A DNA stretch of 64,000 nt from Kribbella kalugense (GTDB lineage: Bacteria; Actinomycetota; Actinomycetes; Propionibacteriales; Kribbellaceae), in contig NZ_SODF01000001.1 of NCBI RefSeq assembly GCF_004365875.1, positions 1,364,001-1,428,000 of the forward strand, given 5' to 3'. Each line of letters begins with the position of its first letter. Position 1 is the stretch's first letter. Positions 1 to 8,037 of this stretch are shown piece by piece. The position numbers and the translations under genes are program-made. The notes under the pieces were generated by a model, which saw only the letters and a program-made list of their open reading frames with translations, did not search any database and was not told where the DNA came from.

Positions 1-808
1 TGACGAACGCGTACCGGTAGATCAGCAGCAGGACGGTCATGGTCGCGTTGTTCGGACCTCCGCCGGTGAACAGGAACGGCTCGGTGAAGACCTGGAACGT
101 CCCGATCAGCTGCAGCAGCATCATGATCAGGATGATTCCGCGGATCTGCGGGAGGGTTACGTGCCAGACCCGGCTCCAGATCCCGGCCCCGTCCAGCTCG
201 GCCGCCTCGTACAACTCCGTGCGTACGCCGGTCAGCGCCGCCAGGTAGATGATCGAGGTGGCGCCCGCGCCGGCCCAGGTCGCCTCGAGCACGATCGCCG
301 GCATCGCCAGGGTCTGCGAGTTCAGCCACGCGAACGGGCCGATCCCGAACCAGCCGAGGATCGAGTTGAAGACTCCCGACCCACTCGGGTCGTAGAAGAA
401 CGTCCACAACAGGATCGCGGCCACCGGCGGTACGACGGCCGGCAGGTACGAGAGCACGTTGTACAGCCAGCCGGTCTTCCGCAGCTCGCTGATGAACACG
501 GCCAGGAACAACGGCACCGGGAAACCGAAGATCAGTGCCAGGAAAGCGAAGTACAGCGTGTTGAGAGCCGCCTGCGGGAGTTGCGGGTCGGTCAGCACGT
601 AGCTGAAGTTCGACCAGCCGACCCACTCGGCCGGGGTGACCAGGTTGTTCTTCTGGAAGCTGAGCACCAGCCCGCGGATGATCGGGCCCCAGGAGAAGTA
701 CAGGAAGATCAGTACCAGGGGCAGGGCGAAGAGGATGGCGCTCAGCCCGCCGGAGCGATACCAGGTGATAACGCTCCGGCCGGACTTTTGCGTTCGTTGC
801 TGGAACAT
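1..808 (-). CDS. Sugar ABC transporter permease, MalF type (3' end outside window)
   Basis: Inner-membrane permease of a carbohydrate ABC importer. The reading frame starts at the ATG at 808 and runs off the left edge, giving about 269 residues of a protein usually 290-320 long. After a short cytoplasmic tail (MFQQRTQKSGR) come several hydrophobic segments. A typical EAA loop (YEAAELDGAG) follows about residue 200; this loop contacts the ATPase. It lies 5 bp downstream of the solute-binding lipoprotein gene on the same strand, so the two form one operon. The sugar is unknown. Family assignment is secure, substrate is not. Confidence 0.93.
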   Translation of the reverse strand, partial: MFQQRTQKSGRSVITWYRSGGLSAILFALPLVLIFLYFSWGPIIRGLVLSFQKNNLVTPAEWVGWSNFSYVLTDPQLPQAALNTLYFAFLALIFGFPVPLFLAVFISELRKTGWLYNVLSYLPAVVPPVAAILLWTFFYDPSGSGVFNSILGWFGIGPFAWLNSQTLAMPAIVLEATWAGAGATSIIYLAALTGVRTELYEAAELDGAGIWSRVWHVTLPQIRGIILIMMLLQLIGTFQVFTEPFLFTGGGPNNATMTVLLLIYRYAFV

Positions 809-813
809 GGCGG

Positions 814-2205
814 CTACCGGGCGAGGCGTGCGTCGATCTTCGAGGCGGTGTCGCTCAGAAGTTTGTCGATGTCCGCATCCTTCTTGGTCAGCACCTGCTG
901 GACCACCGGGTCGAGCAGCGAGTAGACCTCCTGGCCCTTGTTCGACGGCTCAGGCAGCAGCTTCAGCGACGTGGTCGAGTCGGTGTAGCCCTGGAACTGC
1001 TTGACCGGGACGTTCACGTACGGCTCACGCCACTTGTTGAACTGGTCGAACGTCGCCTGGCTCAACGGGGAGATGCTGGGGCGGCCGACGAAGCCCTTGT
1101 CCGCGATCGTGTTCTTGGCGTCCTGCACCGCGACCGACTCGGTCGTGTACTTGTCGAACTGGTCGAACTTGATCCACTTCAGCGCCGCGACGACCTCGTT
1201 CTTGGTCGCCTTCGGGCTGATCATCTTCAGCGAGCCACCGGTCAGCGTGCCGTACGGGCCGCCGTCCTGCGGCAGCGCGCCCTCACCGAAGTCGGCGGGC
1301 TTCATGCCGAACTGCTTCACGCTCATGTCGTAGGCGTCCGGCGCCTGCAGGACCATGCCGATCTTGCCGGCCGCGAAGTCCTGGCGGACCTCCTCCTGGT
1401 TGTACAGGAAGCGGCTGCCCATCGAGTTGTCGGTCCAGCGCATGTCCTTGAGCAGCTGCAGCGCCTTCTTGGTCGGCGCGTCGTTGAACGTCGACTTCTT
1501 GCCGTCCGCGCTCTCGACCGTGCCGCCCATGCTGTAGGTCATCGTGGTCAGCATCCAGCCACCGGTGTTGTTGGTGGTCAGCTGCGAGTACCCGGCCTTG
1601 CCGGTCTTGTCGTGGATCTGCTTCGCGTACTGACGAACCTCGTCCCACGTTGTCGGCGGCTTGTCAGGGTCCAGACCGGCCTCGGTGAACAGCTTGCGGT
1701 TGTAGGCGATGCCGACCGAGAACACGTCGATCGGTACGCCGTAGATCCGGCCGTTGGCGTCCTGGACGATCTTGAGGACGTTCGGGTTCAGGTCCTTGGT
1801 CAGGTCGACCAGCTTCAGCTCGTCGGTGATGTCCGGCAGCTGCTTGTTCGGGATCATGTTGGCCGGCTCGGTGAAGCTGATGTTCATCACCGTCGGCAGC
1901 GTGCCGCCGGCCACCTGAGCCTGGAAGGTCTGCGCCTGCCAGCTGGTCTCGGTCGACTTCACCGTGATGTTCGGGTTCTTCGCGGTGAAGTCCTTGACCT
2001 TCTGGTTGAACGCCTTCAGGTCGTTCGGCTTGTCGGGGGTCGGACGGTCCCCGATCGTGATCGTGACCGGCGCGTTCTGGTCGATACCACCGCCGGCACC
2101 ACCGGACGACGACGGCGTCGTCCCCTTCGCACAGCCGGCAACCAGCATCAGGCCGGTCACACCGAGGGCAGTCCCGTACCGGGCCCACCTGCTCACACTC
2201 GTCAT
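814..2205 (-). CDS. Sugar ABC transporter substrate-binding lipoprotein
   Basis: Extracellular solute-binding protein (family 1) of 463 residues that captures a sugar outside the membrane for the adjacent permease. The N-terminus has a Sec signal peptide ending in the lipobox VAGC, so Cys25 should be lipidated. The body shows the usual features of this family (TWDEVRQYAKQI, AAGKIGMVLQAPD, ISPLSQATFDQF). It is the first gene of the leftward operon. An imperfect inverted repeat about 65 bp upstream is a candidate operator. The ligand cannot be told from sequence alone. Confidence 0.95.
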   Translation of the reverse strand: MTSVSRWARYGTALGVTGLMLVAGCAKGTTPSSSGGAGGGIDQNAPVTITIGDRPTPDKPNDLKAFNQKVKDFTAKNPNITVKSTETSWQAQTFQAQVAGGTLPTVMNISFTEPANMIPNKQLPDITDELKLVDLTKDLNPNVLKIVQDANGRIYGVPIDVFSVGIAYNRKLFTEAGLDPDKPPTTWDEVRQYAKQIHDKTGKAGYSQLTTNNTGGWMLTTMTYSMGGTVESADGKKSTFNDAPTKKALQLLKDMRWTDNSMGSRFLYNQEEVRQDFAAGKIGMVLQAPDAYDMSVKQFGMKPADFGEGALPQDGGPYGTLTGGSLKMISPKATKNEVVAALKWIKFDQFDKYTTESVAVQDAKNTIADKGFVGRPSISPLSQATFDQFNKWREPYVNVPVKQFQGYTDSTTSLKLLPEPSNKGQEVYSLLDPVVQQVLTKKDADIDKLLSDTASKIDARLAR

Positions 2206-2268
2206 CGGAACTCCTCAGGTTTCCGGATGCCGCCGATGTGCTCTGAGCCACACACCGGCCAGGTCCCG

Positions 2269-2297
2269 AGTAAGTTAAACCAAGCGTGTTACTAACT
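2269..2297. promoter_or_regulatory. Imperfect inverted repeat upstream of the sugar importer operon
   Basis: Two 12-bp arms, AGTAAGTTAAAC (2269-2280) and GTGTTACTAACT (2286-2297), pair at 9 of 12 positions across a 5-bp spacer. It is AT-rich against a GC-rich background and sits about 65 bp upstream of the binding-protein start. Size and shape fit an operator for a ROK-type or similar sugar repressor. No such regulator is encoded next to it in the window, so the partner is unknown. Confidence 0.45.
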
Positions 2298-2392
2298 CAA
2301 GACCTCGCCCAAGACTTTTGGGGTAACGCTTTCGCTACATGTCGATCCGGCTTGTGGCGCTCCGACGTACCCGCTGACGAAAGGAGACACAG

Positions 2393-2764
2393 ATGGCTAA
2401 CCAGGTTGTGCACTTCGAGATCATCGGTACCACCCCGGCCCGCCTGCGCGAGTACTACGGCGAACTCTTCGGCTGGACCTTCGACGTCGGCGACACCGTG
2501 TCCGGGGCGGTGTCCGAGCCGGGCGAGTACGGCTTCGTCCCCGACTCCGTCGCCGGACTCAACGGCGGAATCGGCGGCGGACCGTCGCTGCAGCCCAAGT
2601 TGCTGTTCTACGTCGGTGTCGACGACGTAGAAGCCGCGCTGGTTGAAGCCGAGGCCCTCGGCGGGCACCGAGTCTTCGGCCCAGACGGCGTACCCGGCAA
2701 GCTGGTCGTCGGCCAGTTCACCGACCCGGAAGGCAACTTAATCGGCCTCGCCGGGCCTCAGTAG
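2393..2764 (+). CDS. VOC (glyoxalase/bleomycin-resistance) family protein
   Basis: Small 123-residue protein of the vicinal oxygen chelate superfamily. It opens with the typical VVHFEI strand and the RLREYYGELFGW helix, then a second half with KLLFYVGVDDVEAAL and the closing FTDPEGNLIGL motif. One VOC module is formed from two beta-alpha-beta-beta-beta units. The catalytic activity is not predictable; such proteins are often labelled glyoxalase-like. A good RBS (AAAGGAG) precedes the ATG. Its end overlaps the convergent TetR gene by 7 bp. Confidence 0.9.
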   Translation: MANQVVHFEIIGTTPARLREYYGELFGWTFDVGDTVSGAVSEPGEYGFVPDSVAGLNGGIGGGPSLQPKLLFYVGVDDVEAALVEAEALGGHRVFGPDGVPGKLVVGQFTDPEGNLIGLAGPQ

Positions 2765-3372
2765 CGCTGCAGCACCAGGCGTTCGGCGGCGGTGACCATG
2801 AGGTCCGCGACCTCGTCGGCAGGCAGGCCGCGTCCTGTGTAGAGCTGGTCGAAGAACTCGAAACCGGTGACTGCCCACAAGAGGTGCGTCGCCTCCGCGG
2901 CGGTGATGCCTGGAGCGAGCACGTCCTGTTTGGCGAGGCGTTCGGCGTGCCAGGCGAGGCCGGCGGCACGGTCGGAACCCATCCGCTCCACCACGCCGCC
3001 GACGGCCTGCGGATCCAGCGCTGCCATCGAGTAGAGCGCGCGCAGGACCGGCCGGTGCTCGGCGAAGAGCGGGACCGAGGCGCGGATCGAATGCAGCAGG
3101 CCTCGACGGGCGTCCGCTTCCCCGTCCGCCGGACGGTCGAATCCGCCGCGGCGGCGCAGGTCGTCGCCGAGTGCGTCGAAGAGACCGGCACGGGAGCCGA
3201 AGACCAGGTAGACCGTTGATCGCGACACCTGCGCCATCGCAGCGATCCGCTCGACGCTGACCGGCTCGGCCGGCTCCTCGCGCAGCCGCTGGTACACCGC
3301 GTCCAGGATCCGGCGGCGGGTCTGCTCGGCGGCGTCCGCGCGCAGCCGCTGATCGTACTTCCGGGTCGCCAT
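2758..3372 (-). CDS. TetR/AcrR family transcriptional regulator
   Basis: Repressor of 204 residues with an N-terminal TetR helix-turn-helix (RRRILDAVY, then VERIAAMAQVSRSTVYLVFGSRAGLF at about residues 38-63) and a divergent ligand-binding C-terminal domain. The frame is open upstream to 3462, but the ATG at 3372 (MATRKYDQ) places the HTH at the usual distance from the start. It is divergent from the SDR gene at 3468; three near-identical 11-mers lie between them and are candidate operators. Likely autoregulated and controlling the SDR gene. Confidence 0.9.
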   Translation of the reverse strand: MATRKYDQRLRADAAEQTRRRILDAVYQRLREEPAEPVSVERIAAMAQVSRSTVYLVFGSRAGLFDALGDDLRRRGGFDRPADGEADARRGLLHSIRASVPLFAEHRPVLRALYSMAALDPQAVGGVVERMGSDRAAGLAWHAERLAKQDVLAPGITAAEATHLLWAVTGFEFFDQLYTGRGLPADEVADLMVTAAERLVLQRY

Positions 3373-3404
3373 AAGCCCAGATCCTACATTTCGCTTGACA
3401 GCCC

Positions 3405-3454
3405 GTCCATTGAAACCACAGCATGTCCATCGAAAGACACCCTGTCCGATGAAA
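3405..3454. promoter_or_regulatory. Triple direct repeat between TetR and SDR genes
   Basis: Three related 11-mers occur in tandem: GTCCATTGAAA (3405-3415), GTCCATCGAAA (3425-3435) and GTCCGATGAAA (3444-3454), starting 20 and 19 bp apart, about two helical turns. A TTGACA hexamer at 3395-3400 lies just before them on the plus strand. The array fills the intergenic region of a divergent TetR/target pair, so it is probably a regulator-binding array over the SDR promoter. TetR proteins usually bind palindromes, so a direct-repeat site would be atypical. Confidence 0.55.
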
Positions 3455-3467
3455 GAGGGCATCTCCC

Positions 3468-4274
3468 ATGGACCTGCAGCTGAACGGCAAACGCGCCCTG
3501 GTAACCGGCAGCACCAGTGGCATCGGCCAGGCCATCGCGACCGCTTTAGCAGCCGAAGGCGTAGCAGTAGTCGTCCACGGCCGCGACGCCGAACGGGCGA
3601 AGGCCACGGCCAGTGCGATCGACGCGAACGGCGGTACGGCGGCCGTCGTACTAGGCGAACTGAGTCACGATGCCGGTGCGCAATCGGTCGCGAGCGCGGC
3701 AGTCGAGGCGTTCGGTGGCATCGACATCTTGGTCAACAACGCCGCCTCGGCGGGTGAGGTGGACGGGTGGATGGCGGGCGGGCCGCAGGACTGGCTCAAC
3801 CTGTACAACGCCAACGTCGCATCCGCGGTCCGGCTCATCGGCCTGCTGACTCCGGCGATGCGGACGGCCGGCTGGGGCCGGGTGATCCAGATCGGCAGCG
3901 CCGCGCAGCCTTACCCGCTCCCCCTCAAGGCCGCCTACAGTGCAACCAAGGCCGCGCTCTCCAACCTCACCGTCAGTCTGTCGAAGGAGCTGGCCGGCAC
4001 CGGCGTGACGGCCAACACGATCAGTCCCGGCCCGACGTCGACTGCCGCGTTCCGCGACCTCGCCCTGTCCTTCGCTCAGCACCACGGCATGGGTGACGAC
4101 GTCGAGGCGGGCGCCCGCACCCTGATCGCCGGACCGCTCGCCAACCCGTCCGGCCGCCTCGCCGAGCCCGACGAGATCGGCGCGCTGACCGCGCTGGTCG
4201 CCAGCCCGTTAGGGGCCTCGATCAACGGTGCGAACCTGCGTATCGACGGCGGGTTCACTCCTACGGTCAACTGA
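3468..4274 (+). CDS. SDR family oxidoreductase
   Basis: Classical short-chain dehydrogenase/reductase of 268 residues. The nucleotide-binding motif TGSTSGIG is near residue 14, NNAAS follows at about 90, and the catalytic Y-x3-K appears as YSATK near residue 160, with IQIGSAA supplying the active-site serine. The C-terminal ISPGPTSTAAF and DGGFTP motifs are standard. Substrate is unknown. It is divergently transcribed from the TetR gene at 2758, which probably represses it through the repeats at 3405-3454. Confidence 0.93.
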   Translation: MDLQLNGKRALVTGSTSGIGQAIATALAAEGVAVVVHGRDAERAKATASAIDANGGTAAVVLGELSHDAGAQSVASAAVEAFGGIDILVNNAASAGEVDGWMAGGPQDWLNLYNANVASAVRLIGLLTPAMRTAGWGRVIQIGSAAQPYPLPLKAAYSATKAALSNLTVSLSKELAGTGVTANTISPGPTSTAAFRDLALSFAQHHGMGDDVEAGARTLIAGPLANPSGRLAEPDEIGALTALVASPLGASINGANLRIDGGFTPTVN

Positions 4275-4287
4275 TATTGCTCGAGCA

Positions 4288-5343
4288 TTAGCCGAAGCCG
4301 CGGACTCGGAACTGCATTACTCGGTAGGGCCAGCCGTTGTCGGTGTTCCATTGGCTGACGGAGAGGTGGAGGTCGGACAGGGTGGAGCCGGGGATGACGT
4401 AGCCGCCGTACAGCTGGGCGACGTGGTTGTCGTCTTCGGAGCCCCAGGCGCCGCCGTAGATGAGGGTCTGGCGGTACGCCGTGTAGAGGTTGGACGTCGG
4501 CGTGTCCATGATGATGCCGTCGATCCGGTAGTCGCCGGCGTTGAACCAGGTCAGGACCCACTTGCCGCCGAGCGGACGCAGGCTCATCTCGCCGAAGGAG
4601 CCGGACAGGATCGGAGTTGCCGGGTTGCCCCAGGCCCAGACGCCGTCGCGGTAGCCCCACGGCTCGTACGCGGCCGGGTTCGCGATCTGGTCGGAGCGGA
4701 CGCGCTTGAGGATGATCGGCTTGTCCCGCTGGAAACCGGTCGAGTAGACGTACACGTACCCGTCGTTCCCGAGTCCCCAGGTCAGCAGCTGGAACAGCCC
4801 GCCGTCGATGCCCGGATCGAACTTCGCCCCGGTGTGGTACCAGCTCGCACCGGAGTCGTCCGACCGCCAGATCTCCGTCCACACCACGTTGCCGAGACCC
4901 TTGTTCACCATCGCGTGCAGGTACATCGACCCGCCGATCGTGATCACGTCCGACGGCAGCACGGTCGAGAACGTCGGGTTGTCGTGCGGGTAGTCCCACA
5001 ACTGCTGCGCCGCCTCTCCCCCGACCGCACCCGACCACTTCACGCCGCTGGCAAGGTCCGTCGTCGTCGACCACAGCGCGACCGGCGAGCGCCACCACCC
5101 GCCACCAACAGTCGGCTGCTCGAACGTGTCCCCGAACATGAACAGCAGCCGCCCATCCGGCGTACGCGCGGGAATCCCAAGATCGGTCGCGGCCATCCGG
5201 AACCGGTCGGTCAGCCCCGGCCCGGTCAGATCGGCCACCTTGTTCGTCGTCAGCGCCTGACTGCTGGCCAAAGCCCTCGACGGTACGGCGGCAATCACGC
5301 CGGCACCGAGCGCGGCACGAAGGAACGTGGATCGCTTCATCAT
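4288..5343 (-). CDS. Secreted DUF4185 domain protein
   Basis: Protein of 351 residues with an N-terminal export signal (MMKRSTFLRAALGAG, cleavage near SRALA) and then a DUF4185 domain filling the rest. The domain is a predicted five-bladed beta-propeller related to sialidase and GH32/43-like folds. Visible pieces are LFMFGDTF, MYLHAMVNKGLG, EIWRSDDSGASW and MSLRPLGGKWVLTWF. It is probably an extracytoplasmic glycan-binding or glycan-cleaving protein, but no activity can be assigned. A perfect LacI-type palindrome lies about 30 bp upstream, suggesting sugar control. Confidence 0.85.
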   Translation of the reverse strand: MMKRSTFLRAALGAGVIAAVPSRALASSQALTTNKVADLTGPGLTDRFRMAATDLGIPARTPDGRLLFMFGDTFEQPTVGGGWWRSPVALWSTTTDLASGVKWSGAVGGEAAQQLWDYPHDNPTFSTVLPSDVITIGGSMYLHAMVNKGLGNVVWTEIWRSDDSGASWYHTGAKFDPGIDGGLFQLLTWGLGNDGYVYVYSTGFQRDKPIILKRVRSDQIANPAAYEPWGYRDGVWAWGNPATPILSGSFGEMSLRPLGGKWVLTWFNAGDYRIDGIIMDTPTSNLYTAYRQTLIYGGAWGSEDDNHVAQLYGGYVIPGSTLSDLHLSVSQWNTDNGWPYRVMQFRVRGFG

Positions 5344-5373
5344 CGACTGTCTCCCAGGGGCGGTTGGGTGTGG

Positions 5374-5385
5374 GAAATCGATTTC
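5374..5385. promoter_or_regulatory. LacI-type palindrome upstream of the DUF4185 gene
   Basis: GAAATCGATTTC is a perfect 12-bp palindrome with the central CG and flanking AA/TT pattern of LacI/GalR family operators. It sits 31-42 bp upstream of the start codon at 5343, where binding would block transcription. The cognate regulator is not adjacent. Confidence 0.5.
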
Positions 5386-5416
5386 TGACTCAGAGTGCTT
5401 CAGGTGCGCATCGGTG

Positions 5417-5821
5417 TCAAGTGTTCACCAGGACGGAGGCCAGTTGGGTGAACTGTTTGCGTTGGGTCGCGTTGAGTCGTTTCGTCAGCTCGGTGATCCG
5501 CCGGTTGATCTGCGCCTCCCCGACCTCGACGAGCCGACGGCCGGCTGGGGTCAGGGCGACGAGTACGCCGCGGCCGTCGTGAGGCGAGGGCGAGCGCTCG
5601 ACGAGGCCGCGTTTCTCTGCTCGGGAGACGAGGCCGGTGATGGAGGACTTGTCGAGGCCCAGGTGCTGGCCGAGTTCGAGCATGCCGGGTTGCCGGTCGC
5701 GAAGGATCCCGAGCAGCCGGAGCTGGACGATCGACAGGTCGTGCTCGGCGCCGGCCTCGGCCAGGATCCGCTGGACCTGGAAGGACAGCTGCACGAGGGC
5801 GTCCACGGTGTTCATGTCCAC
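5417..5821 (-). CDS. MarR family transcriptional regulator
   Basis: Winged-helix regulator of 134 residues. The recognition helix region LGLDKSSITGLVSRAEKRGLV lies at about residues 58-78 and the wing SPHDGRGVLVALTPAGRRL follows directly, both typical of MarR. It is divergent from the oxidoreductase at 5896, and two 19-bp imperfect palindromes lie in the 74-bp gap. This is the usual layout of an autoregulated MarR repressor released by an electrophile or phenolic ligand. Confidence 0.93.
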   Translation of the reverse strand: MDMNTVDALVQLSFQVQRILAEAGAEHDLSIVQLRLLGILRDRQPGMLELGQHLGLDKSSITGLVSRAEKRGLVERSPSPHDGRGVLVALTPAGRRLVEVGEAQINRRITELTKRLNATQRKQFTQLASVLVNT

Positions 5822-5834
5822 AGTCTAGTTGACC

Positions 5835-5879
5835 TGGTACGTGACACAAACTATCTTCAGTAGTACGTGAGACAAACTA
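5835..5879. promoter_or_regulatory. Paired MarR-type operators
   Basis: Two 19-bp imperfect palindromes occupy 5835-5853 and 5861-5879. Both carry the 17-bp core GTACGTGA[C/G]ACAAACTA as a direct repeat with one difference, at 5837-5853 and 5863-5879. Each has half-sites of the form T[A/G]GTnnGT, matching at 6 of 9 positions or better. Starts are 26 bp apart. They lie between divergent marR and oxidoreductase genes and would cover both promoters. Confidence 0.7.
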
Positions 5880-5895
5880 CTTTGCGAGGTGCTGG

Positions 5896-6840
5896 ATGTA
5901 CGCAGCCGTGGTGCGGTCGTTCGACGAACCGCCGGCGTACGACGTGTTCCCCGAGCCGGCCGTGTCGGGTGACGGCGAGGTGCTGGTCGACGTTGTTGCC
6001 GCAGGCCTCCATCCGCGGGTGCGGTCGTCGGCGGACGGGACGCATTACACGTCGGAGGGTTCGCTCCCGATGGTCCCGGGTATCGACGGGGTCGGGCGGA
6101 CGAGCGACGGCGAGTTGCTGTACTTCGTTGCCCCGGACAACGCGGTGGGCACGATGGCGGAGCGGGCGGTCGTGGATCGCCGGCGGGCCGTCGTACTGCC
6201 TGATGGAACCGATCCGGTGGCGGTGGCGGCCGCGATGAATCCGGCGATGTCGTCGTGGATCGCGCTCCGGCGGCGGGCTCAGTTCGAGGCTGGTGGGTCG
6301 GTGCTGGTTCTTGGCGCGACGGGGAACGCCGGCCAACTCGCAGTACAGCTCGCCAAACACCTGGGGGCGTCGACGGTGATCGGCGCCGGTCGAGATCCCG
6401 AACGGCTGAAGTTGCTCACCACCCTTGGCGCGGACGAGGTTGTCGACCTCCACTCCCCCGACGACTTGGCCAAGTCCGCTGCCGACGTCGACGTGGTCCT
6501 CGACTACCTGTGGGGTGCGCCCACCGAACAGGCGATGCCGGCGCTATTGCACGCCCGCTCCGACCGGGCTCGCCCGCTCACCTGGATCCAGATCGGCTCG
6601 ATGGCGGCCCGCGAACTGACGCTCCCGTCGTACCTCCTCAGAGCCGCCGCCCTAACCATCATCGGCAGCGGCCAAGGCTCCGTCCCCGCCCAGGACATCC
6701 TCGCCGAACTCCCCGCCCTGGCCACCCTCATCACCTCAGGCGACCTGGCGATCAATCCTCGCCTCGTCCCACTCGCCGACGTACAACAGGCTTGGACAAA
6801 GCCCACATCCCCAGGCGAACGAGTGGTACTGATCCCCTGA
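5896..6840 (+). CDS. MDR-superfamily zinc-independent alcohol dehydrogenase / quinone oxidoreductase
   Basis: Medium-chain dehydrogenase/reductase family protein of 314 residues. It has the N-terminal GroES-like half (GEVLVDVVAAGLHPR, MVPGIDGVGR) and a Rossmann half with SVLVLGATGNAGQLAVQLAKHL at about residues 134-155 for NADPH. The zinc ligands of true alcohol dehydrogenases are absent, which favours quinone or enone reductase activity. Divergent from the MarR gene and likely induced when that repressor is released. Confidence 0.88.
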   Translation: MYAAVVRSFDEPPAYDVFPEPAVSGDGEVLVDVVAAGLHPRVRSSADGTHYTSEGSLPMVPGIDGVGRTSDGELLYFVAPDNAVGTMAERAVVDRRRAVVLPDGTDPVAVAAAMNPAMSSWIALRRRAQFEAGGSVLVLGATGNAGQLAVQLAKHLGASTVIGAGRDPERLKLLTTLGADEVVDLHSPDDLAKSAADVDVVLDYLWGAPTEQAMPALLHARSDRARPLTWIQIGSMAARELTLPSYLLRAAALTIIGSGQGSVPAQDILAELPALATLITSGDLAINPRLVPLADVQQAWTKPTSPGERVVLIP

Positions 6841-6863
6841 CCGCACCTGGGTCCGCCCCAACC

Positions 6864-6966
6864 CCCGGGACGTTTCAGGGGTCAACCCCTCAGATTGCCG
6901 GTTGCCCACCCGGAATCCGCCTACGCAACCGACCGTCTCGGGGGTTGACCCCTGAAACGTCCCGGG
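6864..6966. repeat. Perfect 26-bp inverted repeat with 51-bp loop
   Basis: The left arm at 6864-6889 begins CCCGGGACGTTTCAGG and ends GTCAACCCC; the right arm at 6941-6966 is its exact reverse complement. The loop 6890-6940 has no further symmetry that I can see. It lies between two convergent genes, so it could act as a bidirectional transcription terminator. Its length and perfection exceed what termination needs, and there is no U-tract. It may instead be a dispersed palindromic repeat family of this genome. Confidence 0.75.
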
Positions 6967-7094
6967 AGTGCTGTCGCCGGGAGCGGGTGGCTAGGGCGCG
7001 GCGCCGGGCGAAGGGTCGCGTGAGTCGGTGTGGGTCGGTCTGGTGGGCGTGGGGTCCGTCGGGGTGGCCGGTCGGGCGTGGGGTGGGCGTGGGG

Positions 7095-7961
7095 TCAGGC
7101 TTTGCCGGTGGCTACGGGGCGGTCGGGGTTGGTGATCCATTCGGACCAGCTGCCGATGTAGACGGTGGCGGGGAGGCCGGCGGATTCCAGGGCCAGGGCT
7201 TCGTGGGCGGCGGTTACGCCGGAGCCGCAGTAGACGGCTACCTCGGTGTCGGGGGTGACGCCGAGGGCGGTGAAGCGGGCGCGGAGGTCGGCGGCGGGGA
7301 GGAAGTGGCCGGATCCGTCCACGTTCGCGGTGGTTGGAGCGTTGACGGCGCCGGGGATGTGGCCGGCGACCGGGTCCATCGGTTCGACCTCGCCGGCGAA
7401 GCGTTCAGGTGCACGTGCGTCTAGCAGTACGCCGGACTTCGCCGCAGCAGCCGCGCCTTCGGCGTCGAGCATGGGTAGCTGGCCGGGCGACGCGGCAAAT
7501 CCGCCGCTCGAGGCGCCGCCAGCCGCATCGGCAGCACCTGAGGCGCCGTCAGCTGCATCTACAGCAGCCGGGGCGTCCGTGGTGACGTCTCCGCCGGCTG
7601 CCTTCCAGGCGGCGAGACCGCCGTCGAGGACGCGGACGTTGGTCAGGCCGAAGTACCGGAAGATCCAGCGGGCTCGGGCGGCGGACATCGCGTTGGCCGC
7701 GTCGTACACGACGACCGGGGTGTCCGCGGCCGTCACGCCGATCCGGCGGAAGGTCGCGGTGACGGTGGTTGCGTCCGGCAACGGGTGGCGGCCGGGGCCG
7801 GGTGGGCCGGCGAGCTCGGTGTCGAGGTCGACGAAATACGCCCCAGGCAGGTGACCGGCGTCGTACGCCTCTTTGCCGGGCGGACCCGCGAGGTTCCACG
7901 TCACGTCCACCAGCACCGGGGACAGCGCGCGGAGTTCGTCAACGGTGATCAACGCACTCAT
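7095..7961 (-). CDS. sseA: Thiosulfate/3-mercaptopyruvate sulfurtransferase (tandem rhodanese)
   Basis: Two rhodanese domains in 288 residues. The first (about 1-125) is structural and includes VLVDVTWNLAGP and DTPVVVYDAANAMSAARARW. The second carries the catalytic Cys245 in the loop CGSGVTA. The active-site loop resembles 3-mercaptopyruvate sulfurtransferases (CGSGVTA) more than thiosulfate-specific rhodaneses (CRKGVTA). Between the domains is an unusual Ala/Gly/Ser/Asp-rich stretch at about residues 130-170, probably a flexible linker. It may transfer sulfane sulfur to thiols or cyanide in the cytoplasm. Confidence 0.9.
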   Translation of the reverse strand: MSALITVDELRALSPVLVDVTWNLAGPPGKEAYDAGHLPGAYFVDLDTELAGPPGPGRHPLPDATTVTATFRRIGVTAADTPVVVYDAANAMSAARARWIFRYFGLTNVRVLDGGLAAWKAAGGDVTTDAPAAVDAADGASGAADAAGGASSGGFAASPGQLPMLDAEGAAAAAKSGVLLDARAPERFAGEVEPMDPVAGHIPGAVNAPTTANVDGSGHFLPAADLRARFTALGVTPDTEVAVYCGSGVTAAHEALALESAGLPATVYIGSWSEWITNPDRPVATGKA

Positions 7962-8037
7962 CCACGTCCTCGCTTCGCTCCGGGCGCGGATGAGGCACGG
8001 TCCGCGCTGTGCATATTGATGAACTCGCTGCGCTCGT

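Noticed and set aside
2322-2335. Possible LacI-type site (GGTAACGCTTTC) upstream of the VOC gene
   Set aside because: Only one half-site matches well and symmetry is weak, so it is not listed as a feature.
4277-4286. Palindrome TGCTCGAGCA between SDR and DUF4185 stops
   Set aside because: Only 10 bp with no loop; it is probably chance or a minor terminator.
6967-7094. G-rich tract with repeated GGGGT/GGGCGTGG runs, possible G-quadruplex
   Set aside because: It is an intergenic 128-bp stretch in a GC-rich genome, with no regular spacing and no link to a promoter; nothing further can be supported.
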